DNA of 64,000 nt, from positions 36,576,052-36,640,051 of the forward strand of contig CM046348.1 in the NCBI GenBank assembly GCA_025403435.1. The letters are read 5' to 3'. The DNA is from Artocarpus heterophyllus. Lineage: Eukaryota; Streptophyta; Magnoliopsida; Rosales; Moraceae. Positions 10,704 to 22,980 of the stretch are shown here, piece by piece. Position 1 is the first letter of the stretch. Each line of letters opens with the position of its first letter. Below the pieces are notes generated by a model, which saw nothing but the letters and a program-made list of their open reading frames with translations, was not told where the DNA came from and made no database searches. Both the position numbers and the translations under genes were made by a program.

Positions 10704-12676
10704 TGTGACACCCGTTATTCTTCTAACGGGTATTGAGGTAATTAAATTAATTTTTAATGTATAAAAAAAAATTGCTTCATTTAAATTTATTTTATAATAT
10801 TTATTTTTATCTATTTTTAATTTTTCTAAAATTCTCCTATATTTATTTAGTATGATTACTAAAAAGCCTTAGAACTTCTAATAAATCTCAAAAATGTCAT
10901 ATTGGCATTATGTGTGTTAAAGTCTTTAGATGAGACATAAGGATATCTTTTCCAACTACTCTTGACCCTCATTTTCTTTATTTCCTCCGTGACATGCTTC
11001 AACATGTCTCCTCTATAATTGTTTCTATCACTTCTCTTCAAAGACTTCATATTTTCTTCCTTTCTCTTCCACGGTTCCCACACTCTTCTTCTTATTTCTT
11101 TGCTGAAGCAAAATACTTAGAGAACTTCTTCAAGGCAGCCATAAAAATCAGCCACCATCACCTCCATTTGAGCAAGAATTTCAGTCATACCGAACTAAAG
11201 GAACCTGTTTTGAAGCCATTTCAAGCTTCCAACTAACCATAATCCGAGGTTAGAATCTTATGAACAAATTTAGTCTTTCATTTATAAATTTTCTTTTATA
11301 CTAAAGGATTATTCAAATTTGCGTTCTTAAACCTAAGTATATGTTTGTTGCTATTTTGGAGCATATGTATGAAGTCTAAGTGTATATGCCCTAGACAGAA
11401 AATTTATATTGTTAAACTTTATAATACCTCTATGGGCAGTGGTTATTTCTTGAAATTCTAAGATTAAATTAAAATAAATTTTATGAATGTAGTTGTATGT
11501 TGTGCTTTAGTTTTAATTGTCCTTATGCACGCCTTAGGATCAAGGGAGTATGGAGCTAACGTTAATTGATTCCAGGATTAAGAGACTGTTGATAAGCTTA
11601 AAAGGTAGGGATTCTATTACTCATCTTTTGTGAGGTTTTTATAGAATTAAAATTGATTGTTTTGCCGATATATATATATCTATGTTGAACTGATATTATA
11701 TGAGTATCACATATGAAACTATGACATGGACTCGTCTTGTATTGTACGGCGAGGAACATAATGAATTTGCACATGTTATAAATTGAGAAGCATGGTTAGG
11801 AAAACTAACTCTATTTAATAATGATTCAATATAGAGAAATTGTAAGACATGAAGAGGGCGACGGTTACGTCCTTGGGCATGAATACCCTAAAAGGTAAAA
11901 TAGGGGGAAGGCGATGACGCTTCCTTGGGTTGAAAGTCCCAGAACACACTGTACAGGAATCGATTTGGTGAGGACTCGGGGCTTGATGTCCCCTCACCGG
12001 AACACCCTTGGAATGTTTATAGGGTGATCAAGTGCGCCCATTTGGGTTTCGATGAGTTGAGTGATACTCAATTTAACATGGATACCTAGGAACAATGATG
12101 ATTGGTAATATTTGTATAAATGTGTAATTATGACACTTGGTAATGATTAACTACGGTATCCATAAGATGTGATCATAATAAACCTCATAATCTGGAATAT
12201 GATGTAACTTATTAACCATGCAGGTTTTAATGTGGTAATGATAAAAACCTAAAGGTGAGTAAAGGCTTTCTCTACTGAGCATAGTGTTGCTCATACCCTT
12301 ATGTTTATATCTTTTCAGGACTCACTAAGTGTGAGGTGGCTACGAGAAATATAGTTGAGGAAGTGATGTAACTATACTACATTGGGACTGCTTCAATCGT
12401 TGAGAATGTTCTTCATGATAATGTAATCATCAATTGTTACTTTCTGTGACTGTATTATAATGTGTTGAGGGTTAAAATGATGATGACAACAGTTTATATT
12501 ATTAAATTTAAGGTGCTACATTAAAACTGTGGTTTATTTATCGTTTATATTTTTATTTTTGAGTTGAGAGTTTTCATTTAAGTCCCGGGCAAATTTTATT
12601 TTTAAGGTTTTACTTTTATTATTTATTTTTATTTTATCTCATTAAAAACTGTTAACCCCCATATAGGGGCGTTACA
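10704..12676 (+). mobile_element. Solo LTR, 1973 bp, chromovirus-like
   Basis: Begins TGTGACACCCG and ends GGGGCGTTACA, so the termini are near-inverted (TGTGACACC against TGTAACGCC). It is bounded on both sides by CATTT. The ACTCACTAAGTGTGAGGTGG region near 12320 resembles the transcribed part of the long LTRs elsewhere in the window. No primer-binding site, coding domain or second LTR is present, so it is a solo LTR left by recombination. It splits the right arm of the outer TIR element. ORFs inside (10859-11083, 10994-11236, 11815-11997) are short and have no protein character. Confidence 0.8.
10710..10731. repeat. Hairpin at the 5' end of the solo LTR
   Basis: Perfect 8-bp inverted repeat ACCCGTTA / TAACGGGT with a 6-base loop, starting 6 bases inside the LTR. 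Confidence 0.7.
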
Positions 12677-12681
12677 CATTT
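12677..12681. repeat. TSD of solo LTR, right copy (CATTT)
   Basis: CATTT directly after GCGTTACA at 12676, matching the left copy at 10699-10703. Confidence 0.8.
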
Positions 12682-12816
12682 TAAGAATATTTTTATTAAA
12701 TATTTAATATCTAACTGAAAAAAGAGACCAAAGATGAAATATAGTAAAAGATTAGGGACCAAAATGACACTTTTCAAATGTTGGGTACTAAATGTATAAC
12801 TCAATTATTAAGTGTA

Positions 12817-12960
12817 GAGGTCAAGATTGATGAGGAGAATAAAGCTATAATTTTTTTAGCTTTCCTACCCAAATCATATGAGACTTTGGTGACTACAATT
12901 TTAGTTTGAAAAGCTATGCTGATTGTGGATGAGGTGTCAATTGTTAGGATTAGTGCCTTA
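12817..12960 (+). pseudogene. Copia gag fragment
   Basis: One frame reads EVKIDEENKAIIFLAFLPKS followed by YETLVTTI, which matches the conserved copia gag block usually seen as 'LP.SYE.LVTTL'. One in-frame TGA follows, then IVDEVSIV. It is a short relic with no start or continuation, next to the left LTR of the complete copia element. Confidence 0.7.
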
Positions 12961-13365
12961 AAGAATAAATACTTTAGGTGTATTTATGATATTTTTGGTG
13001 AGATAAATAATAATGCAAATATTACATGTATTGATAAGTAAAAGATTAATCTGTGGGGAATATTAATTATTTGTTATCATATGAATTTATGGAGAATGGT
13101 AATTAATTAATCTTTGTTACTTTTTAATTATTGTCGATTATAGTTCCTTAGAGTTTAGAAATATATGTCTAGGATTTATTCATGTAATTGTAATTTTAAT
13201 AGGATGCGGTCTATCATCACCGTCTAGAATTTATTGCTCTTTTAAAATTAGGGTTTCCTATGTAATTATGAAGAAGAATAATCAAGATGGAGCATTCTAT
13301 TAGAGCTTTTATAATCTATTTTCTAAAAATTTTTGCTTTAAAATTTTATGAGATTACATTTATAT
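12961..13365 (+). repeat. Diverged copy of the copia leader region
   Basis: 13135-13250 (ATAGTTCCTTAGAGTTTAGA ... TCTATCATCACCGTCTAGAA) resembles 15605-15695 in the leader of the neighbouring copia element (ATGGTTCCTTAGAGGTTAGA ... CTATCATCTCCGTCTATGAA). With the gag relic before it, this is likely older debris of a related copia element into which the complete one inserted. Confidence 0.5.
13361..13365. repeat. TSD of the copia element, left copy (TATAT)
   Basis: TATAT abuts the 5' LTR and is repeated at 22976-22980. The flank is AT-rich, so a chance match is possible, but equal LTR lengths support these ends. Confidence 0.75.
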
Positions 13366-14512
13366 TGTTAGACATGTATGCCCTAAGGAGTAAAAATGTA
13401 ATAAGCTTTTGGAGACATTTTTATCAATAAAGAATTTATTTATTGTTTATATACTAAATCTTGTCCTCTTTACATTCATATTTATTGAATGTATGTTAAG
13501 CAAACAAAAGTCTGAGACTGTCAGTCTAAACCTTAAGAATTGGGCATATGATGGACAGATTATGCGGAAGATACGACTCTTAAGGTGATGGTCTAAATCA
13601 AAAGATCCGTAATCGAGGGAATAGAGTTGGACAATTTATTCATGTAAAGATTGTTTTGTTGTCTGTATCCCTATTGGGAGATGGTTTGTCTTGACCATCG
13701 GAGTTGGACTCTGTGAATAGAAACATTGACACATTGTCATAGGTGATGATGTGTTGGATCAGACATAAAGTGAATTGATTTGGATTAATAATTCTATCTC
13801 GGCAAATCAATTCACTTTAGACAATTATTTATATTGTATCTTAATCCTGAGATGAATAGTGGGCATGTTGTCTTGACTTGTGTCTTTTGATGTACCAAAG
13901 GGTGACACCTACATCTTAATAGTAGTATGCATGCCGGTACGTTAGAGGCATGACTCTTGATAGCGTAGACCTATTATTCATAGATATGAAATCTATAGCT
14001 CCTCTTTTGGAGTAGTGATATCCTCTTATATATGTTATCCTGTAATTGAAAAACTGGAGCGCTCAACCATTTGGATACATAGGTGTAACTGAATGGTATA
14101 CTATCTTTGGATGGTAAGTTTTTCGATGGTGTGATAATAGAACGTAAGATAAAAATAATCGAGAACGTAAGACAGAACTTGTCCTTAAGCGGATTATGGA
14201 TAATCCTATGGGAATACAATACACTATAATATGTCATGGAGACTTAGCTATACGGGTTTTGTAATTCTATGTAGTTCGAGAGTGCAGCTCCAAGCTTTTA
14301 GTGGAGTTGCGTTGGAGTTGATAATTATGAAATGTATATATGAGATATTGGGTTTCGTAATTATCGGGAGCTTGAACTATCTAGGTCCATTTAGTCCCCT
14401 TTGCTAGCTCACAAAATCCTTTAACGATACGGCGTGCTTTTTCAATAATTAGCGACTTATGTCAGATTTATTAGATTGGTTGAAATTCAGAAGAATCAAA
14501 TAATTCATGTCT

Positions 14513-14638
14513 GTTTATCGGTTGAATTAATTTTGTGATAAAATTAATTCAAGATAAACTTGTTGAATTATTGGAATCGGATAATTCTTGTCTGTTTATC
14601 GGTTGATTTAATTTTGAATAAATTAAATCAAGATAAAC
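14513..14638 (+). repeat. Two tandem hairpins in the 5' LTR
   Basis: 14513-14559 is a near-perfect stem-loop: GTTTATC and GATAAAC outer arms around GAATTAATTTT / AAAATTAATTC. 14594-14638 repeats the design with changed stem bases (TGATTTAATTT / AAATTAAATCA). Stem pairing is kept while the sequence differs, and both are present in the 3' LTR at 22116-22162 and 22197-22240. Confidence 0.75.
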
Positions 14639-14973
14639 TTGTAGAATTATTAGGAATTCATTTATTTTCTTAGAGATTATCTAGATAAAGTTGTTTTAAT
14701 TAGATAACTTTTCTATTGGGTTATTTGAATTAAAACTGAGACTTTATCCTATAGAATCTCAGGTGAAAAATAAAAGATTCGTTGAGATCTTTTTTCGGCA
14801 GTTCAGCATAACGATCCTCAAGTTCCCCTGCTGATGGGAGAAGTTTGGCCTGCCAAAGCGCGGAAAAAAGATTACGTATTTTCATGTGGATTTTATCAGT
14901 TATTGATCTAAATTTGATTCTAATTTGAATTTTTGAGACCTAATCTGATAAGGACTGACCCTAGACCCAACCT

Positions 14974-14983
14974 CTATAAATAG
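14974..14983 (+). promoter_or_regulatory. TATA box of the 5' LTR
   Basis: CTATAAATAG, about 390 bases before the LTR end and conserved at 22575-22584 in the 3' LTR. It is the likely promoter of the element. Confidence 0.75.
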
Positions 14984-15376
14984 GGAGTAAGTCTCATAAG
15001 TTATTCAGATCAATTGAGAGATTAAGAGTGATACTCTATTGGTGAGAATCTGAAACTCCCTAAGAGCTCTTGTTCACAAATCACAAGCACTAGTTTTGGG
15101 TTCTCTCAATTAGTTGGAAGGAGAGTCACCTAGAGGAAGAGCTGTATGTGTGAGCCCACACTCACTCCGATCGTAGATAGAGAATAGCAAAGAAGGCTAG
15201 TTAGTTGAGGTCCTTCTAGAACGTTACTTCTTTTCACTAATCGCAGGAGCTTTTCGGCACACATAGGTTAGTAAGATCTAGTCAATTTATGCATATAGCG
15301 TGTCAAACTTGTGTTTTAGAAAATACTCTGATATAAAATTTTTAAAATTCCACTGCACACTATTTTTTCCAACAAT

Positions 15377-15389
15377 TGGTATCAGAGCC
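15377..15389 (+). other. Primer-binding site (initiator tRNA-Met)
   Basis: TGGTATCAGAGCC lies two bases after the 5' LTR. This is the standard complement of the plant initiator methionine tRNA 3' end used by copia elements. Confidence 0.95.
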
Positions 15390-17002
15390 ATGGTTTTTAC
15401 ATAAATTTACGAGTTTGTGAACATACTATATGTATAACTTTTGTGATCTTAAACACTCCTATGCTTGAATTTAATTTTATAGAGAGTTGGCACTCTAGGT
15501 TTCTATATATTTTTATGTTGTCATGGATTATGTGGTGAATGTTCATAAATTAATTATGGTTGATTAAATGATTATTTAATTATTTATTAATTAGTTAATT
15601 TATACTGGTTATGGTTCCTTAGAGGTTAGAATGTGTATCTAGGTTTTTCATGTAATTAGATGGTAGACTATCATCTCCGTCTATGAATTATTATTTATTT
15701 TTAAATTTGTAAGAATTTTATAATTAAATAATCATTTGGAGAAAACGGATCTAAAAGGTGGATCTAGAAGATAGATGATATACTTCCAGGTATTTTCTAA
15801 GTCGCTAATTTTATGTTTTTAAATTATTGAAAATAAAATTGATGAATTGCATTAAAAATTGTATTTTCTGAAACGGGTGATTTCTGATCAGTTGGTATGC
15901 TAAACCCTCTAGTTTGGCAGGCCAGAGTGAGGTTTGACAGGCCGACAGCGGGGCAGAAATCAGATGGCTCTGGCGGCAGGCCGATCTGTCATGAATCGAT
16001 AGGCCGATGGGTCATGACCGGGAGGTCGTTCACCCCGATTGGCTTAAATTTCTCCAAAAAAGGTGCATTTTTTCAATGTAGTTTTAATTTTGTTTTTGGG
16101 ACAATTCTAAGAAACATTAAATTTAGATATGACCTGAAGTATGAAGTATTTGATTCATACAAGATTAAAGACTTAAAAATAGATATTACATGAAAAGGAT
16201 ACAACTTGAGGATTCAAGGATGAAGATTCGATAATATGTTTCGATTATTCTCTTGTAATCTTTGTTTTCTATTCTCTAAGGTGGAACCATAATATTACGG
16301 TTATTATTATTTTGCTTGTAGCTTTGCTTGATTGCTTTGCTTGTCTGTATTATAATATGATTTGCCATGTATATTGATAACATGTCATATAGAATAAGGA
16401 GTGCCGCTCATATTAAAATTGTTCATGCATGTTCTTAAAATAAAACCTTGATTTCAAAAGATTGAGTGGGAGAAGGTTTTTGAAGAGAGGACCTACGGCC
16501 TCCATCGTTGGTCCATAGGAAGAACATGGTGGTCCCGACCTCTAGGAAGGGATTTCCTTCATATACCAGATTGGATCTCTGAAAGGATATGGTATTTTAG
16601 CATGATTTATGGTTGCACACCCCTAGGTGGTGATTATAAATCATGGATAAAATATTGAAACGATGGTTATACACTCACATTAATTTTATTATTAACCTCT
16701 TCTAGGAGCTCTGTTAATAAAATTAATAGCCAAAGAAACGATTATTAATATATGCTGGATCATATGGGTCTTGGATAGCATATATTAATCAGGAAGGGAT
16801 CAGTGTTCCTAATTGAATTTGGCATGACTCCCCTAAGAACTTGTTGAATTCTAAGTTGGTAATTATCGTTGTAAGGTTGTGATATTTTCAAGGTTTTGAC
16901 ACAAAAACACATTTGTATTTTTTTACAGATTGTGTTATCTTGCTAAATTATTATTGTATGTTTGCTTATGTTTGGTATGTGATTCTTTATTGTAGATTAA
17001 AA
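15390..17002 (+). other. Untranslated leader of the copia element
   Basis: About 1.6 kb between the primer-binding site and gag. No conserved domain. It includes a GC-rich patch at about 15905-16035 with recurrent GGCAGGCC / AGGCCGA words. The 98-residue frame at 15897-16193 has no recognisable protein features. Confidence 0.6.
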
Positions 17003-20000
17003 ATGTCCAAAAATGCTTTGTCTTTGATACTTGACAAAAACCTATTAACCGGAGAGAATTATAATGATTGGAAACAGAACCTAGATATCGTCCTCTCCTT
17101 TGAGAAATTGAAATTTGTACTGACAAGCCCTTGTCTGCCCGAGCCTACATGAGACTCCACTAATGAGCAATTCTAAGCATATGATCGCTTGAAAGATGCA
17201 AATGATCAAGCCCGCTGCTATGTTATGGCCAGCATGAATAACATGCTACCGGCTGAACATGAAGATTATGAGAATGCAAAGCAGATCTTGGATAATCTTG
17301 AAGACATGTTTGGAGGCCAGGCCATAACAAAGCGGCAAGGGGTGCTTCAAAACTTCTTAACTGTAAGTAGAGGCCGGGGACATCTGTAAAGGAGCACATG
17401 ATGCTGGCCATGGGTTACCTCGTTGAGGCTCAAACCAATAGAGCCGATATTGATGCTGAAACTCAGATGACTATAGTCTTTGAGACTCTGTCAAAGAAAT
17501 TTATTCTATTTAGAGCTACTTTTAATTTAAGAAATAAGTGGGATATGACTTTAATAGAATTAATGAAATAGTTACAGGAGTTCAAACTGCTGATCAGGGA
17601 GTCTCCTGCGGATGGAAAGGCCAACATGGTAGCTGGTTCTGGTGCCAATCCCAACTCTGGGAATGGAAAGAAGCAACAGGCCAAGAATGGGAAGTCTTCT
17701 ATTCCTGCTAGCACCAAGAGCAAGAAAAAGAAGAAGAAGAACCCGAAGAAGCTTAAGTGCTTCTTCTGTGGGAAAGTCGAGCACATCAAGAAGCATTACA
17801 AGGACTTCCTTTCCAAAGGAGATAGGTGTGATCTTTTGTATTTAGAAACTTGTTTGGTTGAGGAATCCAATGATATTTGGGTCATAGATTCCAGTGCAAC
17901 TAATCATGTTTGTGTTTCTTTGTAGGGGTTCAAAGAAACGAGAAGTCTGCTACATGAAGACTTCACGCTTCGGATGGGCAATGGATCCTTGGTCTTAGTG
18001 GAAGCAATGGGAGACGTCCATCTTTATTTTGATAATTATAGGAATTTAATTTTGCGAGATTGTTTTTATGTTCCTAAATTTAAAAGTAATTTAATTTCTA
18101 TAGCTTGTTTATTTAAGGACTCATATTTGGTTTTTTTTAATGATAAAGTGGTGATTCATAAAAACAAATCTTTTATCTGTTCTGGATGGATGCAAAATAA
18201 TCTATATTTTATCAAACCTAAGATGGACTTACTGCTTAATGCTGAGGTGAATGATAATAACTCTAAAATACTTAAAACTTCTCACTCTAATAAGACTTAT
18301 CTTTGGCATTTGCACTTTAGTCATATTAACCTGAATAGGATTTAAAGGTTGATAAGGGATGGACCTTTAAGTCACTTAAAGGTAGAATCTATACCTCAAT
18401 GTAAATCTTGTTTAGAAGGTAAAATGACCAAAAGACCATACAGGTCTAAGGGCAATAAGGCTGAAGGGGTTCTAGAACTTGTGCATAGTGATGTTTGCGG
18501 ATGAATGAACATCCGGGCATGAGGAAGGTATGAGTACTTTGTCACTTTTATTGACAATTACTCAAGGTATAGGTATGTGTACCTAATGTACCACAAAAGT
18601 GAAACTTTTGACAAGTTCAGAGAGTTTTGGGCTGAAGTGGAAAAACAATTGGGTAGACCCATAAAGGTACTTCGATCCGATTGAGGTAGAGAATACCTTT
18701 CAGATGAGTTCATGGGACACTTGTTAGAGAATGGGATTTTATTCCATTTGACTGTGATGGGTACTCCACAGCAGAATGGCATAGCGGAGAGAAGGAATAG
18801 GACTTTATTAGACATGATAAGATCCCTGATGAGTTATTCATCATACCTTTGTCCTTTCGGGGATACACACTACAAATCGCATGTTATCTTTTGAACAATG
18901 TGCCTTCAAAATTGGTCCCTAAAACTCCTCACGAGTTGTGGACGGGTAGGATGACATCCTTAAACCATATTCGCATATGGGGATGTCCGACTCATGTCCT
19001 GTTTAAGGATGCGAATAAGTTAGAAGCATGTTCAAAAGTTTGCATGTTTATAGGATATCCAAAAGGGACTAAAGGGGGTTATTTCTATAATCCAAAGAAA
19101 ATAAAGTTGTGCTTTCAACTAATGCAACTTTTCTTAAGGAGAGTTACATAGATGACTTTAAGCCTCGAAGCAAAATGGTGCTTGAGGAGTTAAGGAGTGA
19201 TCCGATCACTCCAGAGGTTCCAAATGAAACCATTCTGATCAGTGTAGAAAAACCAAACGAACCTGAATAACAACCTAAGGGGCTTCGACGTAGTGGGAGG
19301 ATCGGACGTCAACCTGAGAGGCATATGTTCAATGGGGAGGTTTTCTTGGCTGAACCGGATGAACATGACGGGGATGCTTATACTTATGCAGAGGCTATGG
19401 AGGATGTTGATTCAAAACTCTGGACAGAGGCCATGAACATAGAGATGAAGTCTATGGAGACTAATCAGGTCTGGAAGCTTATGGATCTTCTCGAAGGGGT
19501 AAAACCCATAGAGTGTAAGTGGATCTACAAGAGGAAAAGAGGAGTGGATGGAAAGGTCAAAACCTTTAAGGCTAGACTGGTAGCTTAGGGTTATACGCAA
19601 AAAGAGGGAATCGATTATGGGGAAACCTTTTCGCCTGTAGCCATGCTCAAGTCCATCTGGATTCTCTTGTCCCTAGCTGCCGCTCTCAACTATGAGATTT
19701 GGCAGATGGATGTCAAGACAACTTTTTTAAATGGCTATCTTGATGAGTCCATTTATATGGAATAACCAGACGGGTTCAAGGTCAAAGGTCAAGAGGGTAA
19801 GGTTTGTAAGCTGCTAAAGTCAATTTATGGACTTAAGTAGGCTTCTCGTTCTTGGAACATAAGATTTGATCAGGTGATCAAGACTTATGGGTTCTCACAA
19901 AATGTGGATGAGTCATGTGTTTACAAACACATAAAGGATAGGAAGGTGGTTTTTCTACTGTTCTATGTAGATGACATTATGTTGATTGGCAATGATATTG

Positions 20001-20928
20001 GGGCGTTGTCATCGGTCAAATTATGGTTAACCAAGCAGTTTGACATGAAGGACTTGGGTGAAGCTAATTTTGTTCTCAGTATCCAGATCTTTCGGGATAT
20101 GAAGAACAAAAGGATTGCTGTGTCCTAAGCTAGCTCCATAGATAAAATTCTCAAGAGGTTTGCAATGCAGGATTCCAAGAAAGGTGGGCAACCATCTAGG
20201 TCTGGAATTACTCGTTCTAAGAAAGACTCTCCAAAGTCTGAGGAAGAAAGAGAATACATAAAGAATGTGCCTTATGCTTCGGCAGTCGGTAGTCTTATGT
20301 ATGCCATGCTTTGCATACAACTGGATATTTGTTATGCAGTTGGGATTGTAAGTCGATTTTAGGCGGATCCAGGACCAAACCATTGGGTTGCGGTTAAGCA
20401 TATTTTCAAGTACCTGAAAAGGACTCGAGGGTATATGCAAGTGTATTCGGGTGAGGGCTTGACTCCTTTATGATATACTAACTCAGATTTTCAATCCTGT
20501 CTGGATTCTAGGAAATTGACTTTGGGTTTTGTGTTTACTCTGGACGATGGTGCCATCAGTTGGAGAAGTATCAAGCAAGATTGCACTTTGGATTCAACGA
20601 TGGAAGCCGAGTATGTGGCAGCTAGTGATGCTTCGAAAGAAGCAGTGTGCTCTACAAGTTCCTTAGGGATCTTGAGGTAATTCTTGGTATGGATAAAGCG
20701 GCATCACTATACTATGATAACAATGTGGCGGTAGCTAATGCTAGGGAACCAAGATTTCACAAGAAGAGTAAGCATATTGATTAGAAGTATCATGTAATAA
20801 AGGACTTAGTTGAGGGCGGGCATGTCACGGTGTGTAAGATCGCGTCAGAGGATAACTTACCTGATCCATTTATGAAGACACTTACTGGGAGAGTCTTTGA
20901 GAGGCATGTGGAAGCTATGGGGATGTGA
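17003..20928 (+). pseudogene. Decayed copia gag-pol polyprotein
   Basis: Start at ATG 17003 (MSKNALSLILDKNLLTGENY). Gag runs to about 17830; its zinc knuckle near 17755 reads CFFCGKVEHIKKHY, with the last cysteine replaced by tyrosine. The protease box at 17884 reads IDSSAT instead of the usual DSGAT. The pre-integrase segment is near 18300 (LWHLHFSHINLNR). Integrase spans about 18430-19150 (LVHSDVCG; GTPQQNGIAERRNRTLLDM). RT spans about 19400-20150 with an intact YVDDIM box near 19965. RNase H spans about 20250-20900 (MEAEYVAASDAS; ADPFMKTL in other frames). In-frame stops occur throughout, for example at 19586, 19763 and 19837, so no full protein can be made. The final stop is TGA at 20926. 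Confidence 0.9.
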
Positions 20929-20955
20929 GATTTGTCATATTTACTCACTTTGTGC

Positions 20956-20966
20956 AAGTGGGAGAT
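20956..20966 (+). other. Polypurine tract of the copia element
   Basis: AAGTGGGAGAT directly before the 3' LTR. This is the usual copia form and primes plus-strand synthesis. Confidence 0.85.
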
Positions 20967-22975
20967 TGTAAGACATCTATGCCCTAAGGAGTAAAAATGT
21001 AATAAGTTTTTTGGAGACATTTTTATCAATAAAGAATTTATTTATTGTTTATATACCAAATCTTGTCCTCTTTACGTTCATATTTGTTGAATGTATGTTA
21101 AGCAAACAAAAGTCTGAGACTATTAGTCTAAAACTCAAGAATTGGGCATGTGATGGGCAGATTATGCTAAAGACAGGATTCTTAAGGTGATGGTCTGAAT
21201 CAAAAGATCCGCAATCGAGGGAATAGAGTTGGATGCTTTATTCATGTAAAGATTGTTATGTTATCTATATCCCTATTGGGAGATGGTTTGTCTTCACTAT
21301 CAGAGGTGGACTCCGTGAATAGAAACATTGGAATGTTGTCATAGGTGATGATGTGCTGGATCGGGACATAAAGTGAATTGATTTGGATAAATAATTCTAT
21401 CTCGGTAATTCAATTTACTTTAGATAATCATTTATACTATATCTTAATCCTAAGATGAATAGTAGGCCCGTTGTCTTGACTTGTGTCTTTTGATGTACCA
21501 AAGGGTGACACCCACATCTTAATAGTGGTATGTATGCCGGTACGTTGGAGGCATGACTCTTGATAGCGTAGACCTATTATTCATAGATATGGAATCCATA
21601 GCTCCTCTTTAGGAGTAGTGATATCCTCTTATATGCGTTCTCTTGTAACTAAAAAACTAGAGCGTTCAACCATTTAGATATATAGATGTAACCGAATGGT
21701 ATATTGTCTTTGGATGGTAAGTTTTCCAATGGTGTAATAATGAAACATAAGATAAAAATAATCGGGAAGGTAAGGCAGAACTTGTCCTTAAGCCGATTAT
21801 GGATAATCCTATAGGGATACAAAACACTATAATATGTCATGGAGACTTAGCTATACGGGCTTCGTAATTCTATGTAGTTCGAGAGTGCAGCTCTAAGCTT
21901 TTAGTGGAGTAGCGTTAGAGTTGATAATTATGAAATGTACATCTAAGATATTGGGTTTTGTAATTATCGGGAGCTTGAACTATATAGATCCATTTGGTCC
22001 CCTTTGCTAGCTCACAAAATCCTGTAACGATACGGCGTGCTTTTTCAATAATTGGTGACTTATGTTAGATTTATTAGATTGGTTGAAATTTGGAAGAATC
22101 AAATAATTCATGTTTGTTTATCGGTTGAATTAATTTTGTGATAAAATTAATTCAAGATAAACTTGTTGAATTATTAGGATTGGATAATTTTTGTCTATTT
22201 ATCGGTTGATTTAATTTGAATAAATTAAATCAAGATAAACTTGTAGAATTATTAGGAATTCATTTATTTTCTTAGAGATTATCTAGATAAAGTTGTTTTA
22301 ATTAGATAACTTTTTTATTGGGTTATTTGAATTAAAATTGAGACTTTATCCTCTAGAATCTTAGGTGGAAATAAAAGATTCACTGAGATCATTTTTGGCA
22401 GGTCGGCATGCAGATCCTCAAGTTCGGCCTGCCGATGGGGGAAGTTCTGCCTGTTGATGCGTGGAAAAAAGATTACTTGTTTTCATACAGATTTTATCAG
22501 ATATTGATCTGAATTTGATTCTGATTCGAATTTTTAAGACCTAATCTGATAAGGACTGACCCTAGACCCAACCTCTATAAATAGGGAGTAAGTCTCATAA
22601 GTTATTCAGATCAATTGAGAGATTAACAGTGATACTCTACTGGTGAGAATCTGAAACTCCCTGAGAGCTCTTGTTCACAAATTATGAACACTAGCTTTGG
22701 GTTCTCTCAATTGGTTTGAAGGAGAGTCACCTAGAGGAAGAGCTGTACGTGTGAGCCCACACTCACTCCGATCGTGGATATAGAATAGCAAAGAAGGCCA
22801 GTTGGTTGAGGTCCTTCTAGAACGTTACTTCTCTTCACTAATTGCAGGAGCTTGTCGGTACATACAGGTTAGTAAGATCTAGTTAATTTATGCATATAGT
22901 GTGTCAAACTTGTGTTTTAGAAAATACTCTGATATAAAATTTTTAAAATTTCACTGTGCATAATTTTTTCTAATA
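20967..22975 (+). repeat. 3' LTR of the copia element (2009 bp)
   Basis: Begins TGTAAGACATCTATGCCC and ends TTTTTTCTAATA, where the terminal CCAACA of the 5' LTR has changed. Same length as the 5' LTR. Its TATA box is at 22575-22584 and its hairpins at 22116-22240. ORFs such as 21649-21840 repeat those of the 5' LTR on the wrong strand and are not genes. Confidence 0.93.
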
Positions 22976-22980
22976 TATAT
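22976..22980. repeat. TSD of the copia element, right copy (TATAT)
   Basis: TATAT directly after the 3' LTR end at 22975, matching 13361-13365. Confidence 0.75.

Larger units (their letters stand above)
5655..12810. mobile_element. Outer TIR element, heavily nested
   Basis: The left arm (about 5655-5880) carries phrases such as 'TAGTCCCTAACATTTTAAAAG', ATCCCTCTGTTAG and 'CTAATCTATTATTTTATTTC'. It matches the reverse complement of 10590-10700 plus 12680-12805. Those two right-hand pieces are separated by a solo LTR at 10704-12676. No transposase was seen, so this looks like a non-autonomous DNA element whose interior received later insertions. Edges are good to about 20 bases, and a TSD was not resolved. 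Confidence 0.5.
13366..15374 (+). repeat. 5' LTR of the copia element (2009 bp)
   Basis: Begins TGTTAGACATGTATGCCC and ends TTTTTTCCAACA, just before the primer-binding site. Co-linear along its whole length with 20967-22975. Confidence 0.93.
13366..22975 (+). mobile_element. Complete but inactive Ty1/copia retrotransposon
   Basis: Order on the plus strand: TSD TATAT, 5' LTR, tRNA-Met primer-binding site, about 1.6 kb leader, gag, protease, integrase, RT, RNase H, polypurine tract, 3' LTR, TSD TATAT. Integrase before RT is the copia order. By-eye comparison of the first ~290 LTR bases shows about 22 mismatches, so the insertion is old. The polyprotein has many stops. The long LTRs and domain sequences suggest an Angela/Tork-related lineage, but the lineage is not proven. 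Confidence 0.93.

Noticed and set aside
15897..16193. 98-residue frame in the copia leader
   Set aside because: Lies between primer-binding site and gag, low protein character, no known domain, and the GC-rich part is made of repeated GGCAGGCC words.
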